Origin: Gnetum montanum
Taxonomy: Eukaryota; Streptophyta; Gnetopsida; Gnetales; Gnetaceae
Assembly: GCA_015680685.1 (NCBI GenBank)
Contig: MNCI01008863.1
Coordinates: forward strand, 55,267 to 119,266
Length of the DNA: 64,000 bases
Direction of reading: 5' to 3'
Below, in pieces: positions 31,800 through 44,818 of this stretch. The translations under genes and the position numbers were made by a program. The notes under the pieces were generated by a model. It ran no database searches, had not been told where the DNA came from, and saw nothing but the letters and a program-made list of their open reading frames with translations. Positions within the stretch are counted from its first letter, which is position 1, and the number at the start of each line of letters is the position of its first letter.

Positions 31800-34700
31800 T
31801 AGAAAAGCAAGGCTTTCAGGGCACCCATGCCAGCCAACATGGAAGGGGTGATCCCCAGCATGGGGGAGATATCTAAATAGTTTCCCAGGCTTATTTTGAT
31901 CATTTTTTGACTTTTGATGGCTTGCATATTAGTGCAATTGACTGGGAAAGGAAATGAGCTAGCTTTAGCATCAGTTTCAACCGTTGTAATCCCCCTTTGA
32001 AGCCTAAAAGTATCTTCCATGCTAGATCCACACTAGCCAACATGAAGCCATCAAGAAAACTAATGAAAGTATGTTGTATGGCATCTAGATGATCAAAATT
32101 GGAGTTTCAGGTCCTTCCTAGGATAGTATAGGGCTAGATCTATCAAAATTAATCACTTTGAAGGTCAAAAATGGTTAAAAAAAAGGTTTAAGGTTACATC
32201 CTCTAGCTCCACATTGACCAATGTGGATGGGAGGGGGCTTAGCATAGAAGATCCAAATTTGAGCCAAAATAGGACTAAATAAGGTTGGATGGATAACTGA
32301 ACCCCAGATCTGGTAGTTGTGCATCTCCTAGTTATGTTTTGAGGTCATTTGGATAGGGTTTTGAGTGTTAAAATAAGTTTGGAATAGTCTCCATGCTGGC
32401 TAGCATGGAGTAGAGGGGATGCCCTTACCTTTTGATCTTACAATGGTTTGGGAAGAAAATTGATCAAGTTTCTAAACTCTTAGGGCTACAAATTATGATT
32501 TCTTCAGTTTTTGGCTAATTTCGGTCATGTTTGGAGGTTTTTTAAGTGCATGCAAGGTTATACCCACTTTGATCCATGCCATGTAGGGTTGCTTAATGTG
32601 CATGAGGGAAGCTGGGGATATTTAAGGGATCAAACATGGTCTAATAAGTATAAAATTGAGGCTATGAATTCTTAGGCTTCTCTGGTGTAGGTTTTTAATC
32701 TCCAGGAGTGTCAATCAATTTCCAAGAGTAGAAAGGAAACTCATACACACTGGCTCCATGTTGGCCAACATGGAAGAGGCAATGCCTAGTTTGGATAGGT
32801 CAAACATGTTAGATCTAGGACAATTATGATAGCAATCAACCATGTATGTTAGCTCCCAAGGTTTCTGGTGTTGAGTGTTAGGGTTTAGGGTTAAAATTAG
32901 GAAAATTGGAGGGTTTCTAAGTGGCTTTAGGAGTCATCCCTTTGGTTCTATGTCAGTTCTACATTAGCTAGCATGGATTAAGGGAGATTAGTTTTTGACT
33001 ATTTTTGATCAATTTTGGTTGTGCATGCACATCTCTAGGGTTGCTGATGTTGATGGTTGAAGCTTAGGATCAAACTTTGGTAATTTTGAAGGGTTTTTGA
33101 TGGTTTTTGAGCTTATCCCTCTAGTTTCACATTAGCTCTACACTGGCCAATGTGAGACCAACATGAAGGACCTTTGGAGGTTAGATTTTTGCAGTTTTTA
33201 GTAATTTTCAAGTAGTCTGGTGGCTTCTAGAAGTGTTGATAGGATTGTAGGATAGGTATAAGATAATTTGACATTATTTTAATTTTTTTGTGATCCCCTG
33301 TAAATCCTCCTAGCTACATCCACACTAACCAGCATTGAAAAAGGGAATACTTAGTGTGAAAACTAGAAAAATCCTAAAATGGAATGATGTTTGACAAAGT
33401 CTAGTTGCTTGAGCTTCTGGGAAGGTTGGATTATTGACAAAAATCACTTTTAGGGCTAATATTTGAAGTTTTGGCTATCCCCCTCCATCCATGCTAGCTC
33501 CACACTGGCCAATGTGGATAGGNNNNNNNNNNNNNNNNNNNNNNNNNNNNNNNNNNNNNNNNNNACTATGGATCAAGTTGGGTTCACATCTGGACCACTT
33601 TCAAGAAGAAACGATAGGGTTTTGAAGTTGCCAAGGCTATAGGGAGTCGAGGGTCATGGTTCAACAATAAAATCCACTAGTTTGAAGGCTTCTAGGTGTT
33701 CATGCAATCATTCCCATTTTTCATCCACACTAGGTAGGGTGACCTTAGCTTGGATAGATGGAGGATGATTTCTTTTCCCCATTTTTTTATGATTTTCAAG
33801 ACATTTGAAGGCTTTGGAATTCTTTGATATGATCTAGAAGTAACCAGGGAACATTATTAGGCTATGTTGGTCATAAACTAGGTTTTATTGTCTATCCTTA
33901 GAGCATTCATGTTGGCTCCACATTGTGAAGCATGAAGGAAGTGTTCACTAGCATGGAGAAGGCTTCAAGAGAAAAAATCAACTCAAGTTTTAGCAACTAT
34001 CGACTACTGGGAATCATCGAGGGGTATCTAGACTATCAAAGTGGAAACTATGCCAATTTCAGGCCTTGAAGATGGTTTTATGTCATACACCTTGGGCTTT
34101 CACACTAGCTCCATAGTGGTGTGAAGGGGGGGGGGGGGTTTCACCAACATTGAGGTGGGTTTAGATGTGCAAAATCATGTTATTTTTGGTAGATATAGCT
34201 TACCAAAAGCTAACAAGGGGTTTGGAAGTCAAAATATGGTAATTAGGAGGTCGATTTTGGCTATTTGAGATCACCAAAACCTATCCACATTGACTCTGCA
34301 CTGGGAAACATGGAGAGAGCCCCCCCTAATGTGGAGCAACCAAATTTGAAAGTTTTAGGCACTTTCAATTGGGTTTGATAAGGTTTTGGGACTACCTAGG
34401 TGACTAGAGTGGTTCTAGGTTATGTGGGCCCACTTCGACAGTTAGATTTGGGATTGATGGGTATTAGAAGGAAAGAATGGGTGTTACCCCATTGGATCTA
34501 TTCTAGGTATTGTTTCCCTAGTGTGGAAGCCTAAAATATCAAGTTTTAACAAAATCTAACCCCCTTTCAAAGTTTGAAACTTGGCAAGGTAGGTCACAGC
34601 TTTCAAAAATGACAAGGGAGTCTATGTGAGACTATTGTGAGGTGAGGGAGGCTAGTATCCACATTGGATCCACACTACCCAATGTGGATATAGGGATGGA
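31800..34700 (-). repeat. Tandem array of about 180-200 bp units with dyad motif, copy B
   Basis: Dyad cores such as CTCCACACTGGCCAATGTGG and CTCCATGCTGGCTAGCATGG recur near 31,829, 32,028, 32,205, 32,390, 32,752, 32,955, 33,135, 33,308, 33,490, 33,719, 33,910, 34,098, 34,285 and 34,660. Between cores, segments such as GGTTGTGCATGCACATC match the reverse complement of the CACATGCATGCCC block in the copy A array. The units are more diverged from each other than in A. A 42-bp gap (33,523-33,564) and a poly-G run near 34,127 fall inside. Confidence 0.75.
33523..33564. other. Assembly gap, 42 N
   Basis: Unknown bases directly after a dyad core of the array. Confidence 0.9.
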
Positions 34701-35157
34701 TGGGATGTGATAGGGCTATGGGTGTTCTAAGGGGTTTAAACCCTAGGGTTGATGGAGTTTTGTAGCTTAGAACAGCATGCATGAGGGTGTATGGTGGGGC
34801 CCACTATCCAAAATTTAAAACTTTGAACATAGTTTTTTACTTCCCATATTTCCTAGTATGGAGAATACTTTTCCTCCTTTGCACTTTAGTGCACTATGAG
34901 TTCCAATGCATAGAATTGGCAATGAGGGTAAATGAGTGGGTGTTTAAGTTTTAATATAGTTTTATGGTCAAATTATTGCAAAAATCAATCACAACTTCAA
35001 TCCTAGAATACAGTGCATTAGGGGAGAGCTCTAGTAGAACTTTTTGTTGTAAGAACTATCCATTATTCAATGTGGAAGCACTAAACCTTCCTCCCAAGTA
35101 GTGTAGAGGCTTCAACCCTTTAGATTTCCTAGCTTCTTCAACATTGGTGGAGCAAAG
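34701..35157 (+). promoter_or_regulatory. Upstream region of the antisense gene, copy B
   Basis: Lies between the tandem array and the ATG at 35,158. It should hold the promoter of this rightward gene. No convincing TATA box is visible. Confidence 0.35.
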
Positions 35158-38100
35158 ATGAAGAAATGTGGAGGTAGCAATAGAAATGCAAGGATCTAGG
35201 AGGTAGATGAGGCTACATAGAACATCTCCTAGCTTCCTAGAACAATTTCAATCAAATCATCTTCTATGGAGATTCCAAGGTAGGCCATTCCTAGTCGTTT
35301 TCTTGTTTCTTTAGCACTTTTTCATAATTTTATTAGCTATGATGGGGCCATTTTTGTCCGATGCACACCGAGGAAGTGGGTAGAATGAAATTATAAAAAA
35401 ATCCCACCTCATATTTTATTTTTTCCTACATATATCTAAGGTCATTTTGTTATTTAGGCTTCAACTAACTTGATTTTAAAATTAGGTTTTTTGTTGTGCT
35501 TTTTCCATCAATTTGGGGGTGGAGCCATTTTTATTAGATCTAGGCTACAATATTTGTCAAAATTAAATTTTGACAAAATTCTATCCTCTATTTTAATGGT
35601 TATAACATGGGTTTAAGGTTTTTGATTATTTTTACTTTAATTCCTAGCTAAATTAAATTAGGTTTTGTGAATTTTGTGTGTTTTTTATGCTTTTTTCTAG
35701 TGAAAAAGCCAGTAAAGTTATGAATTTTTTATTATGAAAATGGCTAAATATTGCTAAAATTTAAGGTTATGGGTTTTTATTATTATGTTTAAGGTTTTCG
35801 TTGGTTATGAGTTTTCTTAATTTGGAGTTACAATAATGAAGTTAGAGTATTTTTAGTTAGGTTGTGTAGTTAGGGCTTGTGCAAGTTCTGAGATTTTCAT
35901 GAATATTAACAAATTGTTTTCGAAAAAATAACAAGGGTTTTGAATTTTCTATGGCTATGTGTGCATAGGACTTAATTTAAGTTTTCAAATGGTGGTGGGA
36001 AAACTCCATTTTGAGCCCAAAATTGTTTTTGGTAAATTCTTTTCCAACCCTACATGAAAGGGGGTTTATGGTGACAACTACAGTTGTGTAATTTTAGTTA
36101 TGTTTTATGTAAAAATGATAATAAGTTTTTGGTTGTACTAGTAATGGTTTAAAAAATTATGCTTTCAAGGTCCCTTCTATCATGGAATCACTAAAATTAG
36201 AGCTAGGATGACACTTTAATGAATTTTGTATCATGGTTATGTAAATTAGGCTTAATTGTAGTTGTAACAATTTACCCCTTGGAGATGGGTAGTGTTGACA
36301 TGCTTAAGAATTTTTTCTTGTAAATGTCCCATGCTATTGAGAAGGCCTAAAGATGTTAATTATGCTGTAAAGTTAGTTTCATGAAAAATGAAAAAAATTT
36401 ACTATTTTTAGCAATCTTTTTGATATGGCCATTTTCTAGGTTTTTGAGGTTTTCTATGTTAATGAATTGTTTGAACTAAGGTATAATTCAGTTTTGATAT
36501 TTTTCCTGTAGAGTTTAATTGCTATGGAGTCTTCAATAGTGTTATTGTAGAAGTTTTTGGACAAATTTGAATAAACACCTTAGAGTTTTTTTACAGGGGT
36601 TACACCCCTAACTATGATGTTTTGCGTAAAATTTGTCAAGAAATTCTAAGTGTTAAAACGTTCCTAATGGTGTTTTTTCCCTCCTACAGGGCCCTTTTGA
36701 AGTCCATACACATCATGGTTAAGCTAGTTGACATCTTATGTTGTATCAACCAACCCAATGTAAACACCCCTTTGCCTAACATGGTCCTGGAGAAGGTTTC
36801 ACTATGATTTCGACCAGGGGCAATGGAATTTCTTGCCTACATCTTGAAGAACTATAGTGTGATACTGTGGTCACACTTATCTATAGATGCAGCCAAGGTT
36901 ATAGTGGATGCCTTTTTGCCTAGGTCTACAAGAATGGTTTCCAAGTTCATAACTAATGATCTAGCAACCTAGGCAACAAGGAGGCTAGCGAAGACTTGGG
37001 AGATTGTCGGTACATGTTACCTTTCAAACATCTAGAGGATGCCAAAGTATTCCTAGTACAATGTTGATAATACTTTGATGGTGACAATAGAGTCCACACC
37101 TTGTTTCAAAATCCTCTAGGAAACATGTATCACCTGTAATGATAAGCATGGTTATTACAAGTTTTTAATGTTATGGCTTTTCTAGTTTGGTCACATTTCC
37201 TAACTTATCGATTTTATGTGCATCTTGTAGGTATAAGATTAATGATCAAGGCTTAATCAAGGATGATCAGATATTGGAAGCAGCCTAAACTACATTGAGT
37301 GAATTTAACAAAGGCTCCAAGATCAGAACTATTGGATATGAATAGTTAAGAGAGGAATTTTATGAATACACCAACACATTCAACCCTATTTACAAGAAGT
37401 GTGTAGTTGCCAAAATAGTACATAGTTGGTGGGTGGATCCTAAGAGCATCAAAGACAAAGGCATTGCCACTAGGACCTCCACATAACCTTTGCTAAGCAA
37501 GAAGAAGAAAGGTAAGAACAAGAATAATTTTCTATGTTATACATAAGGTTTTATGGCTATTTAAGTGTCCTATGGTCTAAAAATGCTTGTACTAATGCTA
37601 GGTGGTTATCATTGACTTGCAGGACATTTCACTCCTTCTAATGTTATTGTACCCCTTTATAGATGTTTTGTAGATACTCTCATCCTAAAGTTTGGTGATG
37701 TGGGGTTGGCATAGGAGTGGTTGAGGGAGTAGGTATCTGGGGACATCCAAACAAACATTATACTTGCTGGTTTGCTTGATGTCTTCATGGCACCTAGCCC
37801 TTCCATCCTCTTCATAGAAATGCTAAACATCATTGACTCCTTCAATGCAAGAGCCAATGTATTCCACACCATAGTGTGAGGCAGATTGATTGACATTACC
37901 ATCAGTGAGAAAAACTTCTATGACTTGTTTGCTATTCTTACTAAAAGGATGGTAGTTACCACCAAACCAATGAAGAAGGTTGATCATCATGAGGAACTTA
38001 AGGAGTGGTTTGGTGCTAGCAAGGGCTACTCTAGAAATTCCTTGGATGGCTTTATGAATCCTAAAGCAAAGGAATCTTATCCTTTATTTTTATCCTATTC

Positions 38101-40337
38101 CTTTCCTAAAATGTTGTTACAAAAGAAGATAATCAATATCACATAGGGATGGACCTTCAAGAAGGTCTTGATGGAGGATGCTTGTTTCAATTGGGTTGAT
38201 TCTTTGGCTATGGGCCTTAAGGAGGAAATCCTCAAACTCCACGAAGGCACCTCTATGATAATCCACATGCACTACACATTTTTTGTAGGTTATTTGAAGA
38301 TATTTGTGGAGTTCTTGGTGGTGAGAAAGAATGGACAATGGCTAAACCAGGATCTAAACCAACTCTCTACGCCTTAGATAAAGCATATTTATCCAACTAT
38401 GTAGGCCTAGAATCCATTGGAGGACATGGAAGAGTCACTGTCTATTACCACCAAACAATTTGATGGTGAGCAGTGTGAATCCCTTGATAGCATAGGGGAA
38501 GAGCCTTTGACCATTCTAGCAAACATCCTAAGGGCCCAATAGTTGCATTTTGAGGTTAATGAGGTAGCTAGGGAGAAGTTGAAATGACATGTAGAGAAAG
38601 AACCACTAGCATCACATCCATCCACTAAGTATAAGATTTTCTTCAAGCTCAACCAATCACATCAAGTAGTTGCATGTAAGTTTAACTATATTTTTAATGT
38701 TTTGGCTGTCATGTTTTATATCTTATGGCTACATGTGCTAACTTTTCTAACAATTTATAGTTGCAGATCAGTGGCAAGAGATGGTAGCTCAAGCTACTAC
38801 TATGAATGAAGAGAAAAGATGTGTAGAGGAGGAGTATAGGTGTGCTACTAAGGAGCAAAGATGTGTGGTAGCTATAGTAACAAAAGAACAAAGACATGCA
38901 AAGGAGGAACTCTTACAGTAACATGAGGCTGAAGGATTGGTGAACATAGATATGAATTATATAGATTCCTTTTTCAGTGAGCCACTTCTTGAGGAGTCCC
39001 CAATCATCATTCCTGACAAGGCTAAGGATCCAGGTATGCCTATGCCTTAAACCTACTTGTTATTACCCATGGGCTTATGCTTGGTTTTGGTTCTAACTTT
39101 TGAATGATTGTTAAGCTTTTTGTAGTTCCTAAGTCACCATCTAAGGCTTCTACATCAACAGGATATAATTTGTCATGGAATGACAAAGGACATCATCAAT
39201 TAGCTTCAATAAGTTGCACCTATGATCAATAAGGGCTATGTTTTATGATGCCTTATTCTTATTGCTATAATTTATGTTTCATGTTATGGCTATATTAGGT
39301 TGTATATTCTATTTATGGTTATATTTTTGTTGCTTTTAGTGCCATCAGTTGCATGGGACCTAGCTTGAGACATGGAGTTTGACTCCTTGCCTAAGCTTCC
39401 TCTTAACACAAAAAATATCCCCTTGAAGTTGTATGAAATTTTCATGATCTTGTAGTTTTATGTTCAAAAGCTTCATGGGAGTTTCAAAGGTCCAAAAAAT
39501 CCCTATGAGAGCAAGTTGTGGCCTTGATGGAGGAAACTAAAAGGTAAGATGAGAGGATCAGGAATCTGAAGGACTGTAAGACCTTTGTGGAAGCCTAAGT
39601 GGATAACTTAGAGAACTTATGAACCACAAAGATCACATGTACTCGCTACTACCATAGCATCTATGACAAGGTTGCCCTTGCGAGGGAGCTAGCTAAGCAA
39701 TAGATGTCGATGGAATTGATCTCCCAAAAGATCCAAGATTGAAAGGATTATACTACCTAGGTCCTAGAGTGGGGCTGGGTATAAAAATATCATAAGAGAT
39801 AGTATAAGGTTGATCAAGAGGCATACTGAAGTGGTTGTAGAAAGAGACAACTAAACACCATAAGATAAAGCTATTCATTCAAGGCATTCAAGATGAGAGT
39901 TCTTACAAACTATTTGAAAGTAGTCTCACATTAGTCAAATATCCTACTCCTTAGGTGACAACAGTTGTGGATGAGGTCTCTATGGCTACATTCTCATGGG
40001 AGCCTCCATCATGGATAGGCATGGACAAGACAAACATCCTCACTGGCATTAATTTTGGGGATGTTAATTGGGCCAATATGATGAAAGACTAGATTTGCCA
40101 TCATTTGGAGACTGGTCTTCAATATCTTTTTCAAGAGTTCATGGAGCTATATTTCCCATAATTTTAATGAATTTTATGTTTTGAATTTTAATTTTGGATC
40201 TATTTAAGTTATAGTTTTGGCTATTGGTTATTGATTGATTGTATGTTGTTGTGTCATAGGCATCAGGTGATGTTAGTGGCCCTAGTAGTCATGAAAATGA
40301 TGATGATCAACTACCTCCTTCTCCAGATGCCCCCTAG
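35158..40337 (+). pseudogene. Antisense spliced gene of element B (about 1,050 codons, unknown function)
   Basis: Inferred exons: 35,158-35,279 (ATGAAGAAA; donor CCAAG|GTAGGCC), 36,690-37,135, 37,231-37,511, 37,623-38,675, 38,767-39,033, 39,126-about 39,230, 39,340-about 40,160, 40,260-40,337. Clear acceptors are CCTCCTACAG, CATCTTGTAG, GACTTGCAG, AGTTGCAG, TTTTTGTAG, GCTTTTAG and GTGTCATAG. Clear donors are GTAATG, GTAAGA, GTAAGT and GTATGC. Exon 4 carries NFYDLFAILTKRMV, LKEWFGASKGY, GWTFKKVLMEDACFNWV and MHYTFFVGYLK, each with a counterpart in copy A. Exon 5 is rich in Glu, Arg and Lys. Exon 7 ends with SWEPPSWIGMDKTNILTGIN. Exon 8 ends DDDQLPPSPDAP then TAG. About ten stops make it a pseudogene. 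Function unknown. Confidence 0.7.
35280..36689 (+). other. Long first intron of the antisense gene, copy B
   Basis: 1,410 bp of T-rich sequence between donor GTAGGCC and acceptor CCCTCCTACAG. Short open frames inside it have no counterpart in copy A. The same-length intron in A (12,871-14,253) supports the model. Confidence 0.6.
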
Positions 40338-40665
40338 CACCACTAGACACTTGATGTGATAAAACTTTTTTTTAATTCTATTTTAGTTTTCAGGTTGGAT
40401 GTTATATGGTTGATGTTGGCCAATGTTTGAGTTGTCGATAGTTTAACACTTATGGTTTAGTGTTTTAATATTTATGCCACATAGTGTGTCCATCACTATA
40501 TATATATTTCAATTTTAGTTTTGGCTATATATATTGTTGATGACTTACTATTTTATGATTTTAAGGTTATAAATGTTATAAATAACTATGTTGAGAATGG
40601 ATACGTTGGTTATGTAGAAAATAGATAAACTATAAGATTACTAACAACTATAGGATGAGGGTTTC
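40338..40665. other. AT-rich gap between antisense gene and repeats
   Basis: No feature beyond a short TA run near 40,497-40,506. It corresponds to 8,899-9,224 in copy A. Confidence 0.5.
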
Positions 40666-40864
40666 TTGCCAGTTTAAGGCCATGACAAGTAGTACATTTA
40701 TTACTAGTTTAAGGCCATGGTGCTAGTTTAAAGTCTTAGAAAACTCCAATGTAAGTTTAGAGTCTTAGTAGATTATGGTATTAGTTTAAGGCCTTGGTAG
40801 GTCATGGTGTCAATTGAAGATCTCGATAGGCCATGATGCTAGTTTAAGCCCTCAGTAGGTTGTC
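40666..40864 (-). repeat. About seven 29-bp units after gag-protease, copy B
   Basis: The last three units (GTATTAGTTTAAGG.., GTGTCAATTGAAGA.., ATGCTAGTTTAAGC..) are exactly 29 bp each; the earlier ones carry small indels. The position between the antisense gene and gag-protease mirrors 8,667-8,898. Confidence 0.8.
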
Positions 40865-41158
40865 AATTTTTCTAATTTTAGGTCTTTGAGGGCCTGCATT
40901 GTAAGGAAACTAATGTTTTTGGCATTTTTTGTTTTACATTTTTTTATGGATTTTCTAGTTTAAAAATTTTTATAAGGTTTTTGATGTTTATAACATGTTA
41001 AAAAGGAAGATAAAGAAAGAGAAAGGATTTAATAAATTAGAAATGTAAACGAAAGTAAAACCTTAGACTACATGCGTAAAAAATTAAAATCAAGCATATA
41101 AAGAGGCACAACAAGTCAACAAAGAAAATTTAGGATATATGGTTATCGATACATATGG

Positions 41159-44100
41159 TTACATGGTTATAAGAGCATGGGTGGAAGGGTCAAGGTGTAC
41201 ATCACTTATGTAGATTCTTCCTAATCTTTGAAAGATTAGAAAATGTGTAAGGCCTATTATGCACAAGTTTGTATTTGTCATCCCCTTCATTGATGATGTT
41301 GAAATAGAGTTCATCCCATAGCACATCCTATTGCACATCATTATCATTCTTGGCTATCTCCTCTCTCTCAAGTTCTTGGACTTTGTGGATCGGAGTCTCT
41401 TCTTGAAACTCAACTTTAGATCCCTTCTTTATGTCCACATTGTTAATAGCTAGGGAAACTGCATTATCACTATGAATGATGATTTCACCTTGCTTATAAG
41501 GATGGTGAATCTCTTGGTGGATAGGTGAAGACATAGCTCATAATTGAGTCAACCAAGGTCTTTCCAAGATAAATTTCAACCCTAGCATCTCCTCCACCAC
41601 TAAGAAATTAGCACTTGTGGGGAATTACTCCCCTATCAAAAAGTCCAAGGAGATAGACCCCTTGACAGCAACTCTTGATCCATTGAAGGACTTGAGAGTG
41701 ACAGTTGTTGTACGTTGTATCTACTTTGTTAGGCCTAGGCACTTAATGGTAGTGCATGAGATAATTTTAGTCATAGCCCCATCATCTACGTGGATCCTAT
41801 GAAACTTATATTGGCCTACCCTTATGGTGATAAAAAGAGGAGCTCTAATTAGCTTGTTATTCTGAGGACTAGTCTTAATTTCACTATCATGAAACACTAG
41901 CTATGTTAACTTCTTCTCCCTTAGCAAAGAAGGAACCATCACTACATGGATGGATTCCTTGTTAGCATGAATGTCCTGACTAATTGGGATGGATGGCAAC
42001 ATCTTGACTAGTGCCTAATGATGTGTACCAAAAGTCATGATTAGGTCATATAGGCTCAAAGTTGTGTCCTTCTACTTGAGGACCTGCTTGACCTATTCCA
42101 TTGCACTAAGGAAGTTCTTATCGTTTGTCATGACCTTGTCATTCCAATTGTGCTTTACTTCCTCCATGCATTCCAAAATGTGAACTTAAGCCTTAGGTTG
42201 TTATGGTTGTTCCTCTCTCTTTTTATCTTGGCTCTTAGGATCCTCTTGTGGTTTGCCTATGAATGAAGCCTTGGTTATAGAAGTCATGGGCACTGAGGAT
42301 ATGGGTGCGGGCTTCAAAAGATCCACGTCTTTTCTTGACTTGGCTTACTTATCATATTTTTTTTGAGCTTCTACTTAGGCATATTCCTTTACTTATTTGA
42401 GGCCTTCTAGTTATTATCAATTATGTGGGAGGAAGAATTTGTGGCATTGGCCACCATTAGAGGCCACTATTCAGTTGTATGGGCTAGTTGGATCATAGTG
42501 GGCTAGGACACCCTAATGAAAAAAGGCTTCCTTGGAGGCATTTACAATGGTATTCTCACAAAAAAATGGGGTCTTGAGTTGGTGGAAGCTAAAGAGGCCC
42601 TTCCATCATGAGGGGGTATCCAAATCACAAATGGTTTCCTCACAGGTCTTCGATTATCATCAACATTAAATGTTAATATGACATATGCATTGTTATTAGC
42701 GTTTAATGGATCCTTGTATACTTGCATCAATTCATTTTGTAGTTGGAAAAAGTTGGATGCATATAGAACCAACTCTCCCCTATCTATCATCTTCTATATG
42801 TCATCCTTTAGTGCGACGCAAAAGTCGATGTCATGACCAGATAGTTGATGATTATGGCAAAAGCAATCTAGGTTAAAATACTTAAGTAGTTGTGGGTCAG
42901 CCTTTATTACTTAAGTGGGATCCTTGGCTATCTCACATAGCCTTTCATGTGTTTCACAAGAAGCTTTAGACATCTACTTGTATTAGATCCTTCCACTCAT
43001 CAACAATTGATCTAAGAGTTCAGATGGCTTCAAAGGAAAAGTAGTGTATTTTGTCTTGTCCTTCTCCTCAAAGTTTGGTTTGGTCATGGTCAATGTAATG
43101 GACCTAGAGGTTGATGGTTGGTTATCTTAGTTGTTGGTAGGGTCTCTAGGTGGGTTGGCGTTTGGCCCCTTATTACTTGTTTTGGCTTCTTTTGTTATGG
43201 TTACCATTTTTGCATTGTTATGCTTATTCCTCTTCTTGTTACTTTGTATATGTTGATTTTTGTACACCACATAGGTAGGGTTATGACTATCCTCCATGGC
43301 ATCCACTATGTTTTTCATCTGAGAGAAGACATGATTGAGTGACCATGGATCAAGGTAGTGTAGTTTAAATTTAATGAAATCATTGACCATCCCCTTGAAT
43401 ATAGCCAAAAGGTGGGTTTTGGCTATAGGCTTTGGTATCTCATTTAGTAGATCATTCCATCATTGGATGAAGTTATGCAATGGCTCAAGGGATTCTTGCT
43501 TGACTTTCATCACTTAGTTAAGCATGGTGTCAAGCTTCAAGTTATACTTGGAGTGATTAATGAATTGGACTATTAGGTTCTCAAGAGAGGATATAGATCC
43601 TCTAGGTAGCACATGATACCAGTCAAGAACATAGGAAAAATTCTCATTACAATTTGTGACCATGGTTGCAATAGCAAGTACTTAGAGTAGAAGGTAATTA
43701 GATGGATGTGTGGATCACCTTCACTATTGTACTTGGTGGACTAGGGCATAGTGACATCAAGGAGAAGAGTTAGTGGCAGAATTATGGGACTGATTGGATC
43801 ATCTTGATAAAAGTCCATTATCTTCATGATCTATGAAGAGGAGGCCTCAAATTTCCATAGCTTTTTGGTCAAGTCCTGGATCATCTGAAAGGCTTGATCC
43901 AATCCTTGAGGTACCCTTGTTAGTTGTGGAGTTTGGATAAATGGCTACAGTGTTTGTTGGAAGGCATGGGACCTTGCTATCAATTGTAAAATGAAAGGAA
44001 GAGGTTGGTTTATTAATGTGGTTGGTGGGCTAAAGAAGGAGAAAAATGTCTATGGTGGTATCTAGTGTACAAATGGAGCAAAGGGGGTATGCAGCCCCTA

Positions 44101-44818
44101 GGTTGCTTAGGGACCATGGTGGATCCCACTCAATTATTCAATAGGTTAGTGATGGTGACAACCATCGATGAAGGTCATATGGATCATGCTTGGGTGGTGA
44201 ATGACATGGAGAAATGAAACATGATTTGTTGTAGCACTGCTTATGTTTGATGAGTAGCGATGACTGGTGTAGGACCAAACATGGTTAGGTAAGACAAGGA
44301 TGAAGGTGATGGGACATGCTCTATGGAAGAGACAAGGAGGGTGGAGCTATGTGCTATTGTCTTAGGAGTTGCTTGCTAGAAAAGATGCCCAAGATGTTTT
44401 TGGGCTTAGATTCTACCATAAATTGATCTTCCTCTAGCTCCACGTCAAAGGTATCCTTATAGTCCTCTTTATCCATTTCTATTAGGTGATCTAGGATGCT
44501 AGCATAGACATCGATGAGAGGTATTTGGTCATATAGGGAGAGAATATACTCCTTCCCATTGTGATGTATGAGCTCAAACTCCCTCTTGGATTCTATTTCC
44601 ATTCATGCAATTAGCATGTTAGCCTAGATCTTAGCATAAATAAAGTTTTAGTTCTCTTCATTTATTACAAAGAACCTAGGATCCTACCCCCTAAGTCTCA
44701 AAGACTATTTGAATTTGGCTACAGTGGGGTCCTTGGGGTCATATATCCTTATTGCTTATTAGTTGGACTCGTTGTTGATGAAATCAAAGGGCAAATTGGG
44801 TGATTGTTTTAAAGACAT
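41159..44818 (-). pseudogene. gag-pro: Gag-protease ORF of element B (decayed)
   Basis: The start ATG at 44,818 (MSLKQSPNLPFDFINNESN) is the only gag start of the family preserved with its leader in A/B. The N-terminal block KREFELIHHNGKEYILSLYD lies at about 44,590-44,530, followed by an acidic stretch. The capsid region spans about 43,760-43,230 with MVNDFIKFKLHYLD and DSHNPTYVVYKNQHIQ. Protease has VDDG at 41,789-41,778, again with Asp where Thr or Ser is expected. The PIHQEIHHPYKQGEIIIHSD block lies near 41,520. The frame ends HALITM at 41,159, matching the end in A. Many TAG and other stops. Confidence 0.8.

Noticed and set aside
36622-36807. 61-codon frame as a separate gene
   Set aside because: It straddles the acceptor of the long first intron; only the part after 36,690 matches copy A and belongs to exon 2.
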